Assembly (NCBI GenBank): GCA_032164245.1
Contig: JAVMKO010000002.1
Span: 176,582,920-176,646,919, forward strand
Direction of reading: 5' to 3'
Length of the DNA: 64,000 bases
Source: Sternotherus odoratus
Taxonomy: Eukaryota; Chordata; Testudines; Kinosternidae
The notes under the pieces were generated by a model. It was not told where the DNA came from. It saw nothing but the letters and a program-made list of their open reading frames with translations, and made no database searches. The position numbers and the translations under genes were made by a program. Shown here piece by piece: positions 11,156-22,910 of this stretch (position 1 is its first letter; the number at the start of each line of letters is the position of its first letter).

Positions 11156-13684
11156 AAGATCAATCATTCACCTAGTTCCCTAGAGTCACAGGAGGCAGGT
11201 ATGCTGGTCTGGTGCACCACACACACTGAGGAGCTAAGTAGCCCAAATTAAAAGGTTAGATTGTCCATCAGTTTAACAAATCAGAGTATTCTCTTACAAC
11301 CAAAGTGCATCAAACTAGAAGATCCTTTGGGACTTGGCCTGGAGCTCTAGTTGGTCTACTGATGTTGACTCCTGTAAAAGCAGGAATGCACTCCAGCTAA
11401 CTAAAGAGCTAGCCAAAGCTGAATTAGCACTTGCATTTGGACCAAAGTAGAAGAGGAAGGGAGAAAATCTCTCAAGAACAACAACAAAAAAATTGGCTGC
11501 AAGTTCTTTGCCTCTGTCAGTAAAGGACTGGCAAAAAAAATTCCCCCTCTTTGTGTGAAGTAGAAAAGACAATGCCACATTAAACTGCCCGTAAAGCAGA
11601 TATTTAAAGAAATGTTGCCTTAACGATTTTTTTCAAATGGCTTGAACTTAAATCTCCTGCGCTGTTAACAGAGAAGGTTAAGCTGAAAAACAAGACACGG
11701 GTCTCTAAGCCACTCAAATCTATACGTTTCTATGGATCCTGAGTTCACTTACCTCCTTTTGAACACTGCCAGGTAGGCTAGGCCAGAAACAACATGTGAT
11801 TTCCTTTTCCCAGTTCAGAGGAATTTGAGTTAAGAGTTTGCAAAAGGTATAGCCGGAGGATTCTCATGCTTGAATTTGATTTAAAGATGCAGTTTAAATT
11901 TGCAGTTGTTATAAAAAAAGAGAAAATAGCTGACAGGCATAAACTCAATGTTCAGTGCTTCTGGCTAAACTTTCACTAGTGGTCCAAGCTCAGTAGTGCC
12001 AGGTCGTACTATGACAGCTTGTCTGCTTCCAGCCCTTCTTTCCATTGACCGAGGAGCCAGTTGGCTTGTTAAACTTTCCATTATGCTAGGAACAGTCTAC
12101 TCTCCAAATCACATAGGTACTGTGAGTGATGCCATTAATTTAGTCTGCCATGCAGTTCTTTGCCTTTTATTGTGGGGGGGCCCTACCCGACTCCACGTCT
12201 ATAAGCACTCAGAGAAAAGAAAGACAATGGGACTGATTCTCCATTAGCTTGCCCCCTATGTTGTCATTCACACCAGTGCAAAGTGGGTGTAGAAAGCTTC
12301 CATTTTCACTTGGCTTTGGTGTAAATGACTTCAGTTCATGCAGGTTAATGGAGAAATGGCCTATTTATACATTAAACTTCCTTTTGATGAGTATGTATAG
12401 TTGAGCACAAGTATTCTTTCCTCTGTTGAATTTAAGAAGATTTGTTGCTTCACACTCACTAGCCAATTGGTTATCTGATTTTAAAAGGAAACCCGAAATC
12501 AGAAAGGCAATCATGTTCTGTTATTCTTTACTACCAGTGGCAATATCCCCCAGCTGGTGAAATCAGGTACACAAGAAGTACCACAACAGATCTCTAAAGG
12601 TGGATGGGAGTGGATTTAGGGTCACATAAGCTAAGCAAGGAATCTTCACAACATTTAGATATACCGTACTTTAGGTAAAAAAAACACCTCGACTTCTGGA
12701 TGCTAAAGGCATCATGCAAACTCTATTGAAATGTTCACTTAACACTAGTTTCAATGACATATTTATTCTAAGTTAGAGAGTTTTAAAGGAACTGTGAAAA
12801 TCAATCAAATTTGAGGTGTACATTTTTACTTTAAAGGGCATCGAGGGCTTTAACAAAAGAGTGTAATGTTTCTTTAATATTTGTCCTTATAGCTTATTTC
12901 ACATTGCAAATTCTATGCTCCTATTATTCCTCCTAATAAAAAATGGTGCATTTCCCTCTAGAGGTAGCCTGGCAAAAGGGTTCAATCTGTTGGAAATTCA
13001 CCAAAATTAATAAAATCACATTTATTCTTCAAGTCTGAGTATTAGGCTGGTAAATCACTGGTGTTTTCCAACTCTCCCTACAGGATTTTGCACTCTTTGG
13101 TAACCTCCTAATTTAAGTAGAAATAATAGCAATGGAAAGAGAACACAAAACTGTTGCTGAATTTAAACTCAATGATTTGATGCAGTCTAAAGTTTTCCCT
13201 GGGATTTGTTTATATTTTAATGTATTAAAAGCTGAAGTTGCATGACGCTAGCAACACATACGCAACAGGCAATCCTCAAGGAAATTATGTTCCACTGAGT
13301 ATCCCGTTTTCATCGGACGTTTATCATTACCCTCCTCTAGGTTTTGAAAAAGCATTTAAAGGACCTTTTATTTTTAATGCATTTTTTTTCTGATGATGGT
13401 GTTGCAGAGACAAATAAGCCAAATCCAAGCCACAACATTTGGATCTGAATCTCTGAAGTCGGGGAGCATGGGCTTGGATGTGGAGGTTTGGTCCAATTTC
13501 AGTTGTGGGAGCAAAGACAGCCATTTAGAAAAGGCACAGTGACACCTGTTGTCCAATGTAATTCCCTAAAGTCTCATTAGTTTAACTCTGGAATGAGAGA
13601 GACTGAGAGAGTCTGTATGGCTCAGTCGGTGACACATTTGCCTCTAGCTAGAACAACAGTCCTTAAGGCTGCTGCCCCACTCTT
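11156..13684. other. Non-coding stretch, no gene seen
   Basis: Mostly unrecognised A+T-rich sequence. About 12231-12345 (GGGACTGATTCTCCATTAG, CACACCAGTGCAAAGTGGGT, GGTGTAAATGACTTCAGTTC) resembles an ancient sauropsid micro-repeat whose core reads as a diffuse palindrome. Short frames at 11315-11578 and 11996-12247 show no recognisable domain. Confidence 0.5.
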
Positions 13685-13830
13685 CATTTTCAAAACACTT
13701 TACAAACATTAACTTCTCATGGGTGTTATGTGAGGTAGGTAAGCATTAACCCCATTTCACACAAATAGAAGGTGGAGAGTTTGTGACTTTCCCCAAGGTC
13801 ACGGAGAGAGAGCAAGTGAGTGACAGTCAA
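13685..13830 (+). repeat. MIR/CORE-SINE fragment
   Basis: Contains the MIR core in order: ACACTTTACAAACATTAAC, GTGAGGTAGGTAAG, TTAACCCCATTTCACA and TTTCCCCAAGGTCACGGAG. Divergence is high, as expected for this old family. Confidence 0.75.
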
Positions 13831-16800
13831 GGTGAAAACTTACAGCACTTTCAGGAAAGAGAGGATAATTCCAGTTTCTTGGCTAACCATCACAGGTAAA
13901 TAGGCTCTAAAGCCCAAAACATGGTGAGGGCACAACAGCTGCCTCATTTGCCTACACAGTCACTGCACTGCTGGTATGTAACTAATTGCATCCAATGCCT
14001 TGAGGTACCTTGACCTCTGCCAAACCTATTTCTATTTTATTCTATACCTGAATGCCTAGATATCTCCATTTTCAAACGGTCACTGGGCACTGGGATTTAT
14101 TAGCTATTGCACAGGTCGATGGGATAGAAGATTAATTCAAAAGGTATTTTACTACAAATAACCACCTTTGTTTATGAACAGGTAAGAAAATTCAATTTAA
14201 AATCTGAAGGAGATTCATTAACACCACCACCGTAACACACCACATATTCTATACATACATCACACTCAACTTCTGTCTCTCCTCATAATGAACTGCAAAG
14301 TGCAGCAATGGTAACATGGCTACATTACTGTTTTGTGTAATTGTGAATGAAAGATATAAAGCTACTTGGCATTATGTGGGTTTTAATGAGTAATGAAATC
14401 AAGCCAAAAAGCTAAACGAGGGTTTAGCTTAGTAGCCACTTTATTTTGAGTCAGTGTTTTAGAAGACAAGGTTTCCTTTCATTTTCTCCGTGTATTTATA
14501 CTGTGACTAACCTTTATCAGCATTAAATCTGTGGATGGATGCATCATCGAGCAGAACCCTCCCCAACCAAAACCAAGAGAAAACCATCAACTGTTCCACA
14601 GACATTCATCTAGTATGATGCATCTGGCACCCTTCTGCACTAGCCCCCGCCTCTGCCTTTAGAGTTCATGTCTGCACATTAGCTACTGTCAGTCTTTTCC
14701 TCCCACTTTCTAATAGTGTGAAGTGAAGTTTCATAAACAGTGAAGTGTGTTAATTCAAACAAAATACAAGACAGCAGTTCTTTCTAGGCGGTAAAGCCCT
14801 GTCTGCATATTTCAGCTGTTGCATAATTGTTACCTTTAGCCCATAAACTTCAAGGTCAATTCAAGGTCAAGCAGAAGTGGTTAGCACATGTAATGGGAAG
14901 GAATGTAGCTAGAAAGAATACATTTGAGAAAATATAATTGTTTTTGAATTTTTATCAAATTTTCTTCAGAAAATGTATGGTTATATAATACTTCCAAGTA
15001 AAATGTATGCCTGTATATACTAGATATACAATTATTGTACATATAATAGAACATAAGATTAACATATCATTTCTATATCCCAGATTCTTTTACTTCCCCC
15101 TTTAACCTCCACATAAAGTGTTTGTGTTTATGGTTGTGGAAGGGCAGAACTCAGCTGGCCATTCAAACATGGGACCATTTATTCAGAGGGGCCATGTCCA
15201 ATCATTCAGGGTCCTTATGAAGACAAAACACTATTGAGACTGGCATTCCAGATAAGTTCCTCCATATTCAAAAAGCTATAGGTGTTGTGTTTAAAACCAA
15301 GTACATATAAATTAAATAAAATTGTATTTCTCTCCATCATTTCTAAATGATGAATTCTATATGCCAGCCATAGCCTGGACAAACTTCTCATTACAATATA
15401 AATATTTACTCCCACACAAAATAGCAGCACATTGTATAATCATGAAGAAAACATCCCAAAATATTTAGAAGTATATTACTGCATACAATGGTGTGTGAGA
15501 AGTAATAGTTTAAATTTCTGCTAACATGCAAAAGTAGTTTCAAAAGTTGACTGTTTTTATGCTCCATTTTCACTTGCATGCTTGTTGATACCCAAGATAC
15601 AGCAAATAATGTCATCAATTTCCTTACAAAGGATAAATTTGCTCCATGGGGATAAAAAGTTGCGACAGTAGCTTTTGGATCTCTCGACAACAGAATCCAG
15701 CATTTATAACGAGGCCCAGAAGCACAGAGGAAGCAGGGGGGCAGAGAAGTCATTTACTTAGCATTCTTTAATTCTTTGAGGTATAACAAGAATATTTCAT
15801 GATTTATGGTTGAATAGCACATTTATTTTGCTCACGAGAAAAGCCTTTCATAACCTGCTCATTTCTGTGGCACTTTAGAGTTATGAGATACAAGTCCACT
15901 CATAAATGTGTTGTCCTGCTGAAAGCTATCAGATAGCCTTTCCATTACAAAAAAACAGTTGTATGTACTGCAAGGTTTCCAAGTCTCTGGGTTAAAACGT
16001 CTTAGTACCAGAGTTTGTAAATATGTATCAAATGATGTATAAAGTTATTTATTGTATTACTTGTTTTTGAATATGGGGTCATTTATTTCTAATTAAGCAT
16101 TCTTACCCTGATTTGATTACATAAAGAGCTAGTTTTGTAACACAATAGCACGTGAAGGTCAGTATGGCTACAGGAGAAACCTTATATACTGTGACAAATC
16201 CAATAACCATCAGGGTATTTCGTTCATAGAAATACAGCATTTCTTAAAATATTTTGCTGATTCGCTAAGGTATTGGTAGACATTTTGCTGACTGTGGAGC
16301 CTGACCTTCATTGAAAGGCATATAGAATATAGTGAGGCTGTCAACAAATTTGCTTATGAGATGAAAGTTTGCACTTTGGGGAAGCCAAGGATATATTGGA
16401 AGAAGAAACAGATGTGAAGACACAGGGGCTGCTGAAAGAAAGGGGAAAAAATGAAAATCAGCTACTTTTGATCTCTGATTTCATATCTCTGCCTATTTGC
16501 AGAAACTGAAAAGATTGTGTTGGGTTTTCCCTTTGGTGGGCACCCTGAGAAACATGTGCAGTGTTGTTACATTTAACCTTTTTTAATTTTCATTAACTTT
16601 TAGAAAATTTAAACATATTAAGGATGTTAATTGCCATTACATTTCAAGGAGTTAAAACATGGTCATGATCAGCAACATATACTTCAGTCTGTAACCTACT
16701 TGTTATTTTTAAATACGTGATAAATGTATTTAAATACAAGTATGTTTAAATCTCAAAATTAAAAAAAATAGAAAAAATACCATCCCAGAGGAACACACAC

Positions 16801-17170
16801 TAACTTATTCCAGAAATTAATTTCAATTCTCTGTAAAAGTGTCTCACAGTAATAAAAGCAAAGCTCCTCCACCCCCCAACAATTGTAATAAGAGGAAGGC
16901 TTCAGCTTCCCCTAGAGATTTCTAGCTTGTAGCCTGCCTTCTTTCTATTTATGTTGATTTAAGTTCTATTCCTTGATAAGGGAGAAGAATTTCAGATGCA
17001 CTAAGCTAGGTTTCAAATGCTTATTGATTTCACATTTTAGGTCATGTGAGACTGTCAGAAGAATATCAGGAGAGAGATGCAGTCAAAGTAATGTTTGTGG
17101 TAGCAAAAATCATTGTCACATCACCATACTGTTCTAACCACTATAAAACAAGAACACAGACCGATGTAAA
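13831..17170. other. Non-coding stretch, no gene seen
   Basis: A+T-rich, no recognised repeat, RNA gene or exon. The only notable local structure is the paired TCAAGGTCA motif at 14850-14869. Short frames (15215-15430, 15406-15753, 17046-17291) have no domain features. Confidence 0.5.
14850..14869 (+). promoter_or_regulatory. Two tandem TCAAGGTCA nuclear-receptor-type half-sites
   Basis: TCAAGGTCA occurs at 14850-14858 and again at 14861-14869, start-to-start distance 11 bp, about one helical turn. This extended half-site is the known recognition sequence of monomer-binding orphan nuclear receptors (SF-1/LRH-1, ERR). Function here is inferred from the motif only. Confidence 0.35.
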
Positions 17171-17226
17171 GGCCTTTGAAGTCAATGAGATTCTTTCCAT
17201 TGTCTTCACAGGGCTTTGGATCAAGG
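17171..17226. repeat. Short palindromic element, GTCAATG-core family
   Basis: Left arm GGCCTTTGAAGTCAATGAGA and right arm TCCATTGTCTTCACAGGGCT followed by TTGGATCAAGG form an imperfect inverted repeat. The same unit (GATCCAAAGC ... AAGTCAATGG ... CCATTGAC ... GCTTTGGATC) recurs at 50099-50170 and 59358-59435. Confidence 0.55.
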
Positions 17227-18282
17227 CGTATCACAGCATGAAAATAAGATATGGCTTGATGCCCCTATTTCCATCAGTTTTAAAAATGTAAGGGACAAAT
17301 CCTGTTCTTAAAGCACAATCTGGGGAAAGCCATTGCCCTCTCATGGCAAAGGTATATTGATATATACACTACGTATCCACTAGCCCGGTCCCTACCCCTT
17401 CATTCTTCCAACATACTGGGCCCTGCTGCACAGAGTGTGGACCATTTGACACTGTGATATTAGTTAATATCCTGCGTAAATCATATTCCTTCTGTTTCAA
17501 AAGCAAATAAAAATATGTGTGTGTGTTACTGACCTGTATTTCTGCGGAACTTGTGGTGGTTTATCTTTATGGCAATGGACTATGCCAAACCAACCCTCCT
17601 GTGTCAGGGCTTCTCCCTAATGCTTAAGTAGACTTGAAATTCAAACCTCCCACCGTCCTTTTTTTAAAAAAAAAAAAACTTGGTGGCGGGTGGGGTTTGT
17701 TCTCTTGTTTTTTTTTAAGAAGGAGAAAAATCTAAGAGCATGAAATAAAAAAAATCAAAAAGAAATATATGATTCATGTATAGTATGCATGTACTTTATT
17801 CAGAAATAAGGAGAAAATGGAGCTGTCCACCTGTTTAAACTGTTTGACTATTTTGCTATGTCAAATAATGATATAATATACAACAAGCCAAAATCATAAT
17901 GCTGGATAGGATTCTCTTGTGCCTTTGATCATGGTTCAGATCATGAAGTCAGATCTGGATGTGAATTTCACCCTAACTCCTATTTTAGTAATGGATTAAA
18001 TAGATCCAAACACCCATGAGCATACTTAGATCAAAATTCAAATCCAGATCTTAACTAGAGGGTAAAAGGCCTCAGCCACACAAAGTATACAGAACTTGTA
18101 AATTTTGTTTGCAAATAGAAGATTCGGTCAATTATTTCTCAGCAGCAGCTCATAAATCACAACTATACAGTGGTGTTTGTATGACAGTCATATTACTATA
18201 TGGAAAAAACGATGATCAAGGATCAAATTTCTTTCTTTCTGATGACTTCCCAGAATCAGCACTATATTGCCCTTTGGTCCTC

Positions 18283-18314
18283 GGGGGGGGGGGGGGGGGG
18301 GAGGGGGGGGGAGG
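18283..18314 (+). repeat. Long G homopolymer tract
   Basis: G runs of 19 (18283-18301) and 9 (18303-18311) are separated by single A residues. Such tracts can form G-quadruplexes, and their length is often misread in sequencing. Confidence 0.9.
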
Positions 18315-18840
18315 TCCCTCAAAGTATATCTGCCCATGTTGCTTTTTGTCTAAACTCCAATTCCAACATGATTTTAAGTAGTCAGTATCTGATGAAATGC
18401 TATGTTTAGAGACTAAAATCTTGGATTTTTTAAACAAATCATTAATAAATTGGTGAACCACACACATGAATAGCTATATTCATTGTTACTTGTGCATGCA
18501 ACATGATTTATACACCGGATTTGTTCAAAAATCACTTCCATAGTGCTTTTTGTGACTTGAAAGATTTTAAATTGGATATTACAAATGCACTGTTTTCTAG
18601 TTTTAGCAGTTCTGTTGACAGTACCTTCTAAAATTATATTTGCACTGAAATGTAGGAATGAAGATGCAAGAATGCAATCAGAATGATATGGTTTTATCAT
18701 ATTAACTCAAGCTTTTAGGTCTAGAAACAACTGTAATTTACTGGTGAAAGATGAGATCTCCAGTTTTCCAGAGGTAGATAATAGTCATTTCTTCCCTTGA
18801 TTATTTACGACATACCCAATGTTCAAAGCATAAACAGAAC

Positions 18841-18865
18841 TTTTTTTTTTTGGGGGGGGGGGGGG
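18841..18865 (+). repeat. T11-G14 homopolymer junction
   Basis: Eleven T (18841-18851) are directly followed by fourteen G (18852-18865). Strand asymmetry is abrupt. No surrounding element explains it. Confidence 0.9.
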
Positions 18866-19594
18866 AAGAGGGGCACTGCTCCAGAATTCAGTATAGCAAG
18901 TCCCTAGGCTGGTATCAGTTTCATTTGCATTCCATGATACTGACAGAGCCTTGTTTTTCACATGTAATGAGAAGACTGATCTCCCAAATTCTCTGGGACT
19001 ATGAGAGAAATGTGTTTTAATCTGGAGCTGCACATAGAGAAATGCTCATTGAACTCACAGCAGTTCTGTGCACCAAACAACTGCATAAATGGACCCTAAC
19101 CTCCTATTGGGAGCAATACATGCATTTCTGACCTTTTCACAACAAGGCCAGTTTATAAGAATGCAAATCAGTCAGAAATGGAACAGGAATCTACTTTCAT
19201 TTTGACACCAAACAACAGAAACAGTAGGATAAATGGGCAAAGAACAGATAATATACAAGTTAACCTAAGTCTAAAACAGTTAAATACATAGAGAAAAATG
19301 TTTTCTGTTCTTTAAATGTTCAAGGTAAATTAGGGTTGAGGATGATCATGGTAGGGCCATGAGATATAAAATGTTCTAGCTCGCAGAGAATAGGGAGTAT
19401 TTTTATTGGTACTGGGTTAATGAATAGCTAATAAAAACTGTATCTCTATATTTCTAATGTATTATTTTCCATTTGTATTACAGGTACACCTAGTGCCAAG
19501 CCAATAGCAGGGCTCCACCATGTGACACCCTATATAAACACATAGCAAAAGTCAACCCTGCCTTAGGTTTTTATTCCCAATAGGAAAATCAGAC

Positions 19595-20307
19595 TGTAGC
19601 GGGGTGATACCCGCTCCCTGCCAGCCAGCGCTGGAATAGCCCTGGAAAGAGGGTTTGTAGCTGGCTGAGCCTGCTAGCAGGCTTAAGTGGAAAGCAGGCT
19701 CAGCTGTGTGGCCACGCCCCAAACATTCCAGGCTGTATAAAAGCCTGGGAGGCAGGAGTTAGGGAGAGAGAGAAAGGGAGAGTGAGGCTACTCTGTAGGC
19801 AGCAGGAGACAGGGCCTGGCTGCAAAGTACCCGGACTGGGGCAGGGCGTGGGTGAGGCAGCTGGGAGCCAGGGAGCCTGAGCTCTAGGGAGAGGGCCCCA
19901 GCTTGCTGAGCCTAGGGAAGGCCCGACCCACGGGGTACTGGGGGGTTGCAAGGGGGCAGCCCTGGGCTGATAAGAGCGGCAGGCCAACCCCTTCTTGCCG
20001 GTGATGAGTAGCCATGAGACTGCAGTCAGCCTCAGAGAGACTGAGGCAGTGGTGACTGGCAATGGCCGTATCTGAGGCAAGTTGGGGATAGTGGGTGTTG
20101 GGTTCCCCAGGGAGGGGAGACCCTAAGGCCAGGGGGGTACTGCAGGGGTGCAGCACCCTCAGCAAGGGGCTCCGGGCTCCGGGAGGGGCACGTAGCCAGT
20201 GTGGAGAAGCGGATGTCGGCCGGCAGAGGGCGCTCCTGGGTCAAAAAGAGCTAATTCCCAGTCGACCAGACGGGGGCGCCGCCGGGTGAGTGACCGACGC
20301 CGTTACA
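19595..20307 (+). mobile_element. Solo LTR inserted in a MIR, 5-bp target duplication
   Basis: The 713-bp G+C-rich unit starts TGTAGCGGGG and ends CGCCGTTACA, and is flanked by CAGAC at 19590-19594 and 20308-20312. A GC-box-like CCACGCCCC (19712-19720) precedes a TATA box (TATAAAAG, 19736-19743), giving plus orientation. The length and 5-bp duplication fit an LTR retrotransposon or retrovirus; no internal region remains. Several frames on both strands (19700-20289) are composition artefacts. Its 3' part shares GAGCTAATTCCCAG and a following CCAG...GGGC-type block with the LTR at 32225-32955, so the two are probably related families. Confidence 0.85.
20220..20234 (+). promoter_or_regulatory. 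CTCF-like motif inside the solo LTR
   Basis: CCGGCAGAGGGCGCT agrees with the known CTCF core (CCASYAGRKGGCRSY) at 14 of 15 positions. Weaker relatives lie at 24913-24927 and 30739-30753. Binding is inferred from sequence only. Confidence 0.4.
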
Positions 20308-20348
20308 CAGACAAAGGGTAGGAACAAGGGGAAAATATACAAGTAGAC

Positions 20349-20722
20349 CAGGGTGGCCAACCTATGGCTCCAGAGCTGCATGCAGCTCTTTAAAAGATAA
20401 TATATGACTTCTTGCATAGGCACCAACTCCGAGGCTGGAACTACCGGTGCCATCTTTCCAATGTGCTGGGGGAGGAATGCTCATGGCTAAACCCCTGACT
20501 CTGCCACAGACCCAGTCCCTACTTCATCCCTTCCCCCAACGCCCCTGCTCCTTCCTGCCCCCTTCCCAGAGCTTGCCATGCCTTTGCTCCTGCCTTCCCC
20601 CCCTCAGGGCTGCTGGCATGCAGAGGGGAGCTGATGGGGGGCTGCTGATGTATTACTGTGGCTCTTTGGCAATGTACATTGGTAAATTCTGGCTCCTTCT
20701 CAGGCGCAGGTTGGCCACCCCT
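20349..20722. mobile_element. hAT-like non-autonomous element
   Basis: Terminal inverted repeats CAGGGTGGCCAACCT at the left and AGGTTGGCCACCCCT at the right (reverse complement AGGGGTGGCCAACCT). The interior contains GGCTCCAGAGCTGCATGCAG and a C+T-rich part, which is the known look of an abundant turtle hAT family. No clear 8-bp target duplication is visible. The frame 20447-20758 crosses it and is not a gene. Confidence 0.65.
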
Positions 20723-20910
20723 TACTATTGGGAACTGAGTCACAGAGAGGTCCAGTGAGTGGCCTAGGATTGGATTTAAACCTTGTGGCAGATTTGGGAA
20801 TATCACACAGACTCTTGAATCTCAGTCCAGTGTCCTAACCACAAAACCATTTCTCCTCCCTCTAGCTGATGGTGTAAATCAACACTGGATAGTAAAAATA
20901 TGAAGAAGAA

Positions 20911-21054
20911 CTGCTGAGCAGAGACGGAGTCCACCTATTGAAGAAGGGTGAAAAGCATCTTTGGATACAGACTGGCTACCCTAGTGAGGAGGGCTCTAAG
21001 TTAGGTTTGATGGGGGCAGAAGACAAAAGCCCACAAGTCAGTCAAAAATCATGA
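20911..21054 (+). pseudogene. CR1 ORF1 C-terminal remnant (esterase-like end)
   Basis: An open 47-codon stretch contains RDGVHLLKKGEKHL and ends at TGA. CR1 ORF1 proteins of vertebrates carry an SGNH/esterase-type domain whose last block is DGVHL, with the catalytic Asp and His; both residues are kept here. Upstream ORF1 sequence is absent, so the element is 5' truncated. Confidence 0.6.
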
Positions 21055-21132
21055 AGATTTAAGAAAAGGGTTGGAATTTGAGGGGACCATGGGTCATTGT
21101 AGCAGGGATAAGGGAGAGACAAGGTGGAACAC

Positions 21133-22040
21133 AGAAGGGAAATCAAATCAGTATCTTCAATATCTGTACACCAATGCAAGAAGTATGGGAAATAAGGAGG
21201 AAGAACCAGAAATGCTAGTTAATAAACACAACTATGACATAGTTGGCATTACAGAGGCTGATGGGATAATATATGTAACTGGAATATTGGTACTGAAGGG
21301 TACAGCTTGCTCAGGAAGGGCAGGCAGGGAAAAATGGAGGAGGTTTTGCCTTATATATTAAACATGTACAAACTTGGACTGGGGTTAAGATGGAAATAGA
21401 CAGACTTGTTGAAAGTCTCTGGGTAAGGATAAAAGAGGTAAAAACCAAGGGTGATGGCATGGTAGGGATCTACTAGAGACCACCTATCCCGGAAGAAGAG
21501 GTACAGGAGGCTTTTTTATATCAACTAACAAAATCATCCAAAGTACAGGACTCGGTGGTGTAGGGGGACTTCAGCTACCCAGACATCTGTTGTGAAAGAT
21601 CATACAGCAAAGAACAGATTATCCAACGTATTTTTTGGATGCATTGCAGACTTTTTTTAAATTTCAGAAAGTGGAGGAAGGTACTCAGGGAGATGCTGTT
21701 CTAGATTTGATTTTGACAAATAGGAGGAAACCGGGGGAGAATTTGAAAGTGGAAGGCAACTTGAATGGAAGTGATAATGAAATGGTAGAGTTCATGGGTC
21801 TAAGGAATGGCAGAAGAGAAAATATTATAATAAAGATAATGAATTTCAAGAAAGTAGACTTGAGCAGACTCAGGGAGTTGGTAGGTAAGATCCCATGGGA
21901 AGCAAGTCTAAGGGCAAAAACAGTAGAAGAGGGTTGGCAGTTTTTAAAAGAGACATTATTAAGGGCACAAGAGAAAACTATCCCACTGCATATGGCAAGA
22001 GACCACTCAAGCTTAACCAGGAGATCTTCAATTATCTGAA
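21133..22040 (+). pseudogene. CR1 ORF2 endonuclease remnant
   Basis: Frames contain LYTNARSMGNKEEE and YDIVGITEAD near 21160-21265 (start of the APE-type endonuclease, with the conserved Asn and the Glu of the ITE motif). Further on come VLDLILTNRR near 21700 and GSDNEMVEF near 21767, where CR1 proteins normally have SDHEMVEF, so the catalytic His has become Asn. Next is a RLRELVGKIPWEA segment (about 21870). The endonuclease nicks target DNA in target-primed reverse transcription. This copy is broken by frameshifts around 21360-21630. Confidence 0.8.
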
Positions 22041-22310
22041 ACTCAAAAGAGTCCTACAAAAATGGAAACTAGGTCAAATTAAAGGATGAATAAACCCAAA
22101 CACAAGCCTGTAGGGATAAAATTAGAAAGGCCAAGGCTCAAAATGAGATTAAACTAGCTAGAGACACCAAGGGTAAAAAGAAAACATTCTACAAATACAT
22201 TATCAGCAAGAACAAACCAAGGACAGGGTAGGCCCATTACTCAGTGAGGGGCAGGAGGGAGGGACAACAACAGAATATGTGGAAATGGTAGAAGTGCTAA
22301 ACAACTTTCT

Positions 22311-22910
22311 TTGTATTCACCAAAAAAAATTAGTACAGATTGGACATCTAACATACAGAACACCCGTGAAAATGAGATAGTATTTAAGGCTAAAATAGGG
22401 AAAGAACAAGTTAAAAATTACTCAGACAAGTTAGATATCTTCAAGTCACCAGGGCCTGATGAAATACATCCTAGAATACTCAAGGAGCTATCGGAGGAGA
22501 TATTGAGAAAAGCTATGGAAGACAGGAAAATAAGGACAACCCCAGGGAATTACAGACCAGTCATCTTAACTTCAGTACCTGGAAAGATAATGGAGCAAAT
22601 AATGAATAATGAACCAAAATTGGAGGAAGTCCAGAGAAGAGCAACCAAAGTGATTAAAAAAAAACTAGAAAAATGAGATTTATGAGGAAAATTGGGTCTG
22701 GTTAGTTTAGAGAACAGAAGACCGAGGAGGAACATGATAACAGTTTTCAAGCACATAAAAAGTTGTTACAAGGAGGAGGGAAGTAAATTGTTCTCCTTAA
22801 CCTCTGAGGATAGCACAAGAAGCAATGGGCTTAAATTGCAGCATGGGGAGTTTAGGTTGGACATTAGGAAAAAACTTCCTAATTGTCAGGCTGGTGAAGC
22901 ACTGAAATAA
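22311..22910 (+). pseudogene. CR1 ORF2 reverse-transcriptase ends joined across a deletion
   Basis: The first part has KSPGPDEIHPRILKEL and NYRPVILTSVPGKIMEQI (N-terminal RT blocks). It runs straight into LEEVQRRATKVIK, which normally lies about 250 residues later, after the catalytic palm. The join is at about 22598-22618, in A+T-rich sequence with short repeats of AATAATGA. The second part (22692-22910) has the C-terminal block NGLKLQHGEFRLDIRKKL. The protein could not have polymerase activity. Confidence 0.8.

Larger units (their letters stand above)
17227..19479. other. Non-coding stretch with G tracts
   Basis: No gene recognised. It contains a short TG microsatellite (about 17515-17526), an imperfect palindrome at about 17930-18065 (CAGATCTGGATGTGAATTT against AAATTCAAATCCAGATCTTA) and two G tracts listed separately. 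Frames running through the G tracts encode only polyglycine or polyproline. Confidence 0.5.
19480..20860 (+). repeat. MIR/CORE-SINE split by two younger insertions
   Basis: Three separated pieces read in order as one MIR-like SINE: 19480-19594 (TACACCTAGTGCCAAG ... TATATAAACACATAGCAAAA), 20308-20348 (CAGACAAAGGGTAGGAACAA) and 20723-20860 (GGGAACTGAGTCACAGAGAG ... AGTCCAGTGTCCTAACCACA). The first break holds a solo LTR and the second an hAT-like element. Joining is by family layout known for sauropsid MIRs; the 5-bp duplication CAGAC at the first break supports it directly. Confidence 0.7.

Noticed and set aside
18109..18467. Three frames through the G tract
   Set aside because: They encode polyglycine or polyproline from a homopolymer and have no other support.
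19700..20289. Several long frames on both strands
   Set aside because: All lie inside the G+C-rich solo LTR 19595-20307; Pro/Ser-rich composition follows base content.
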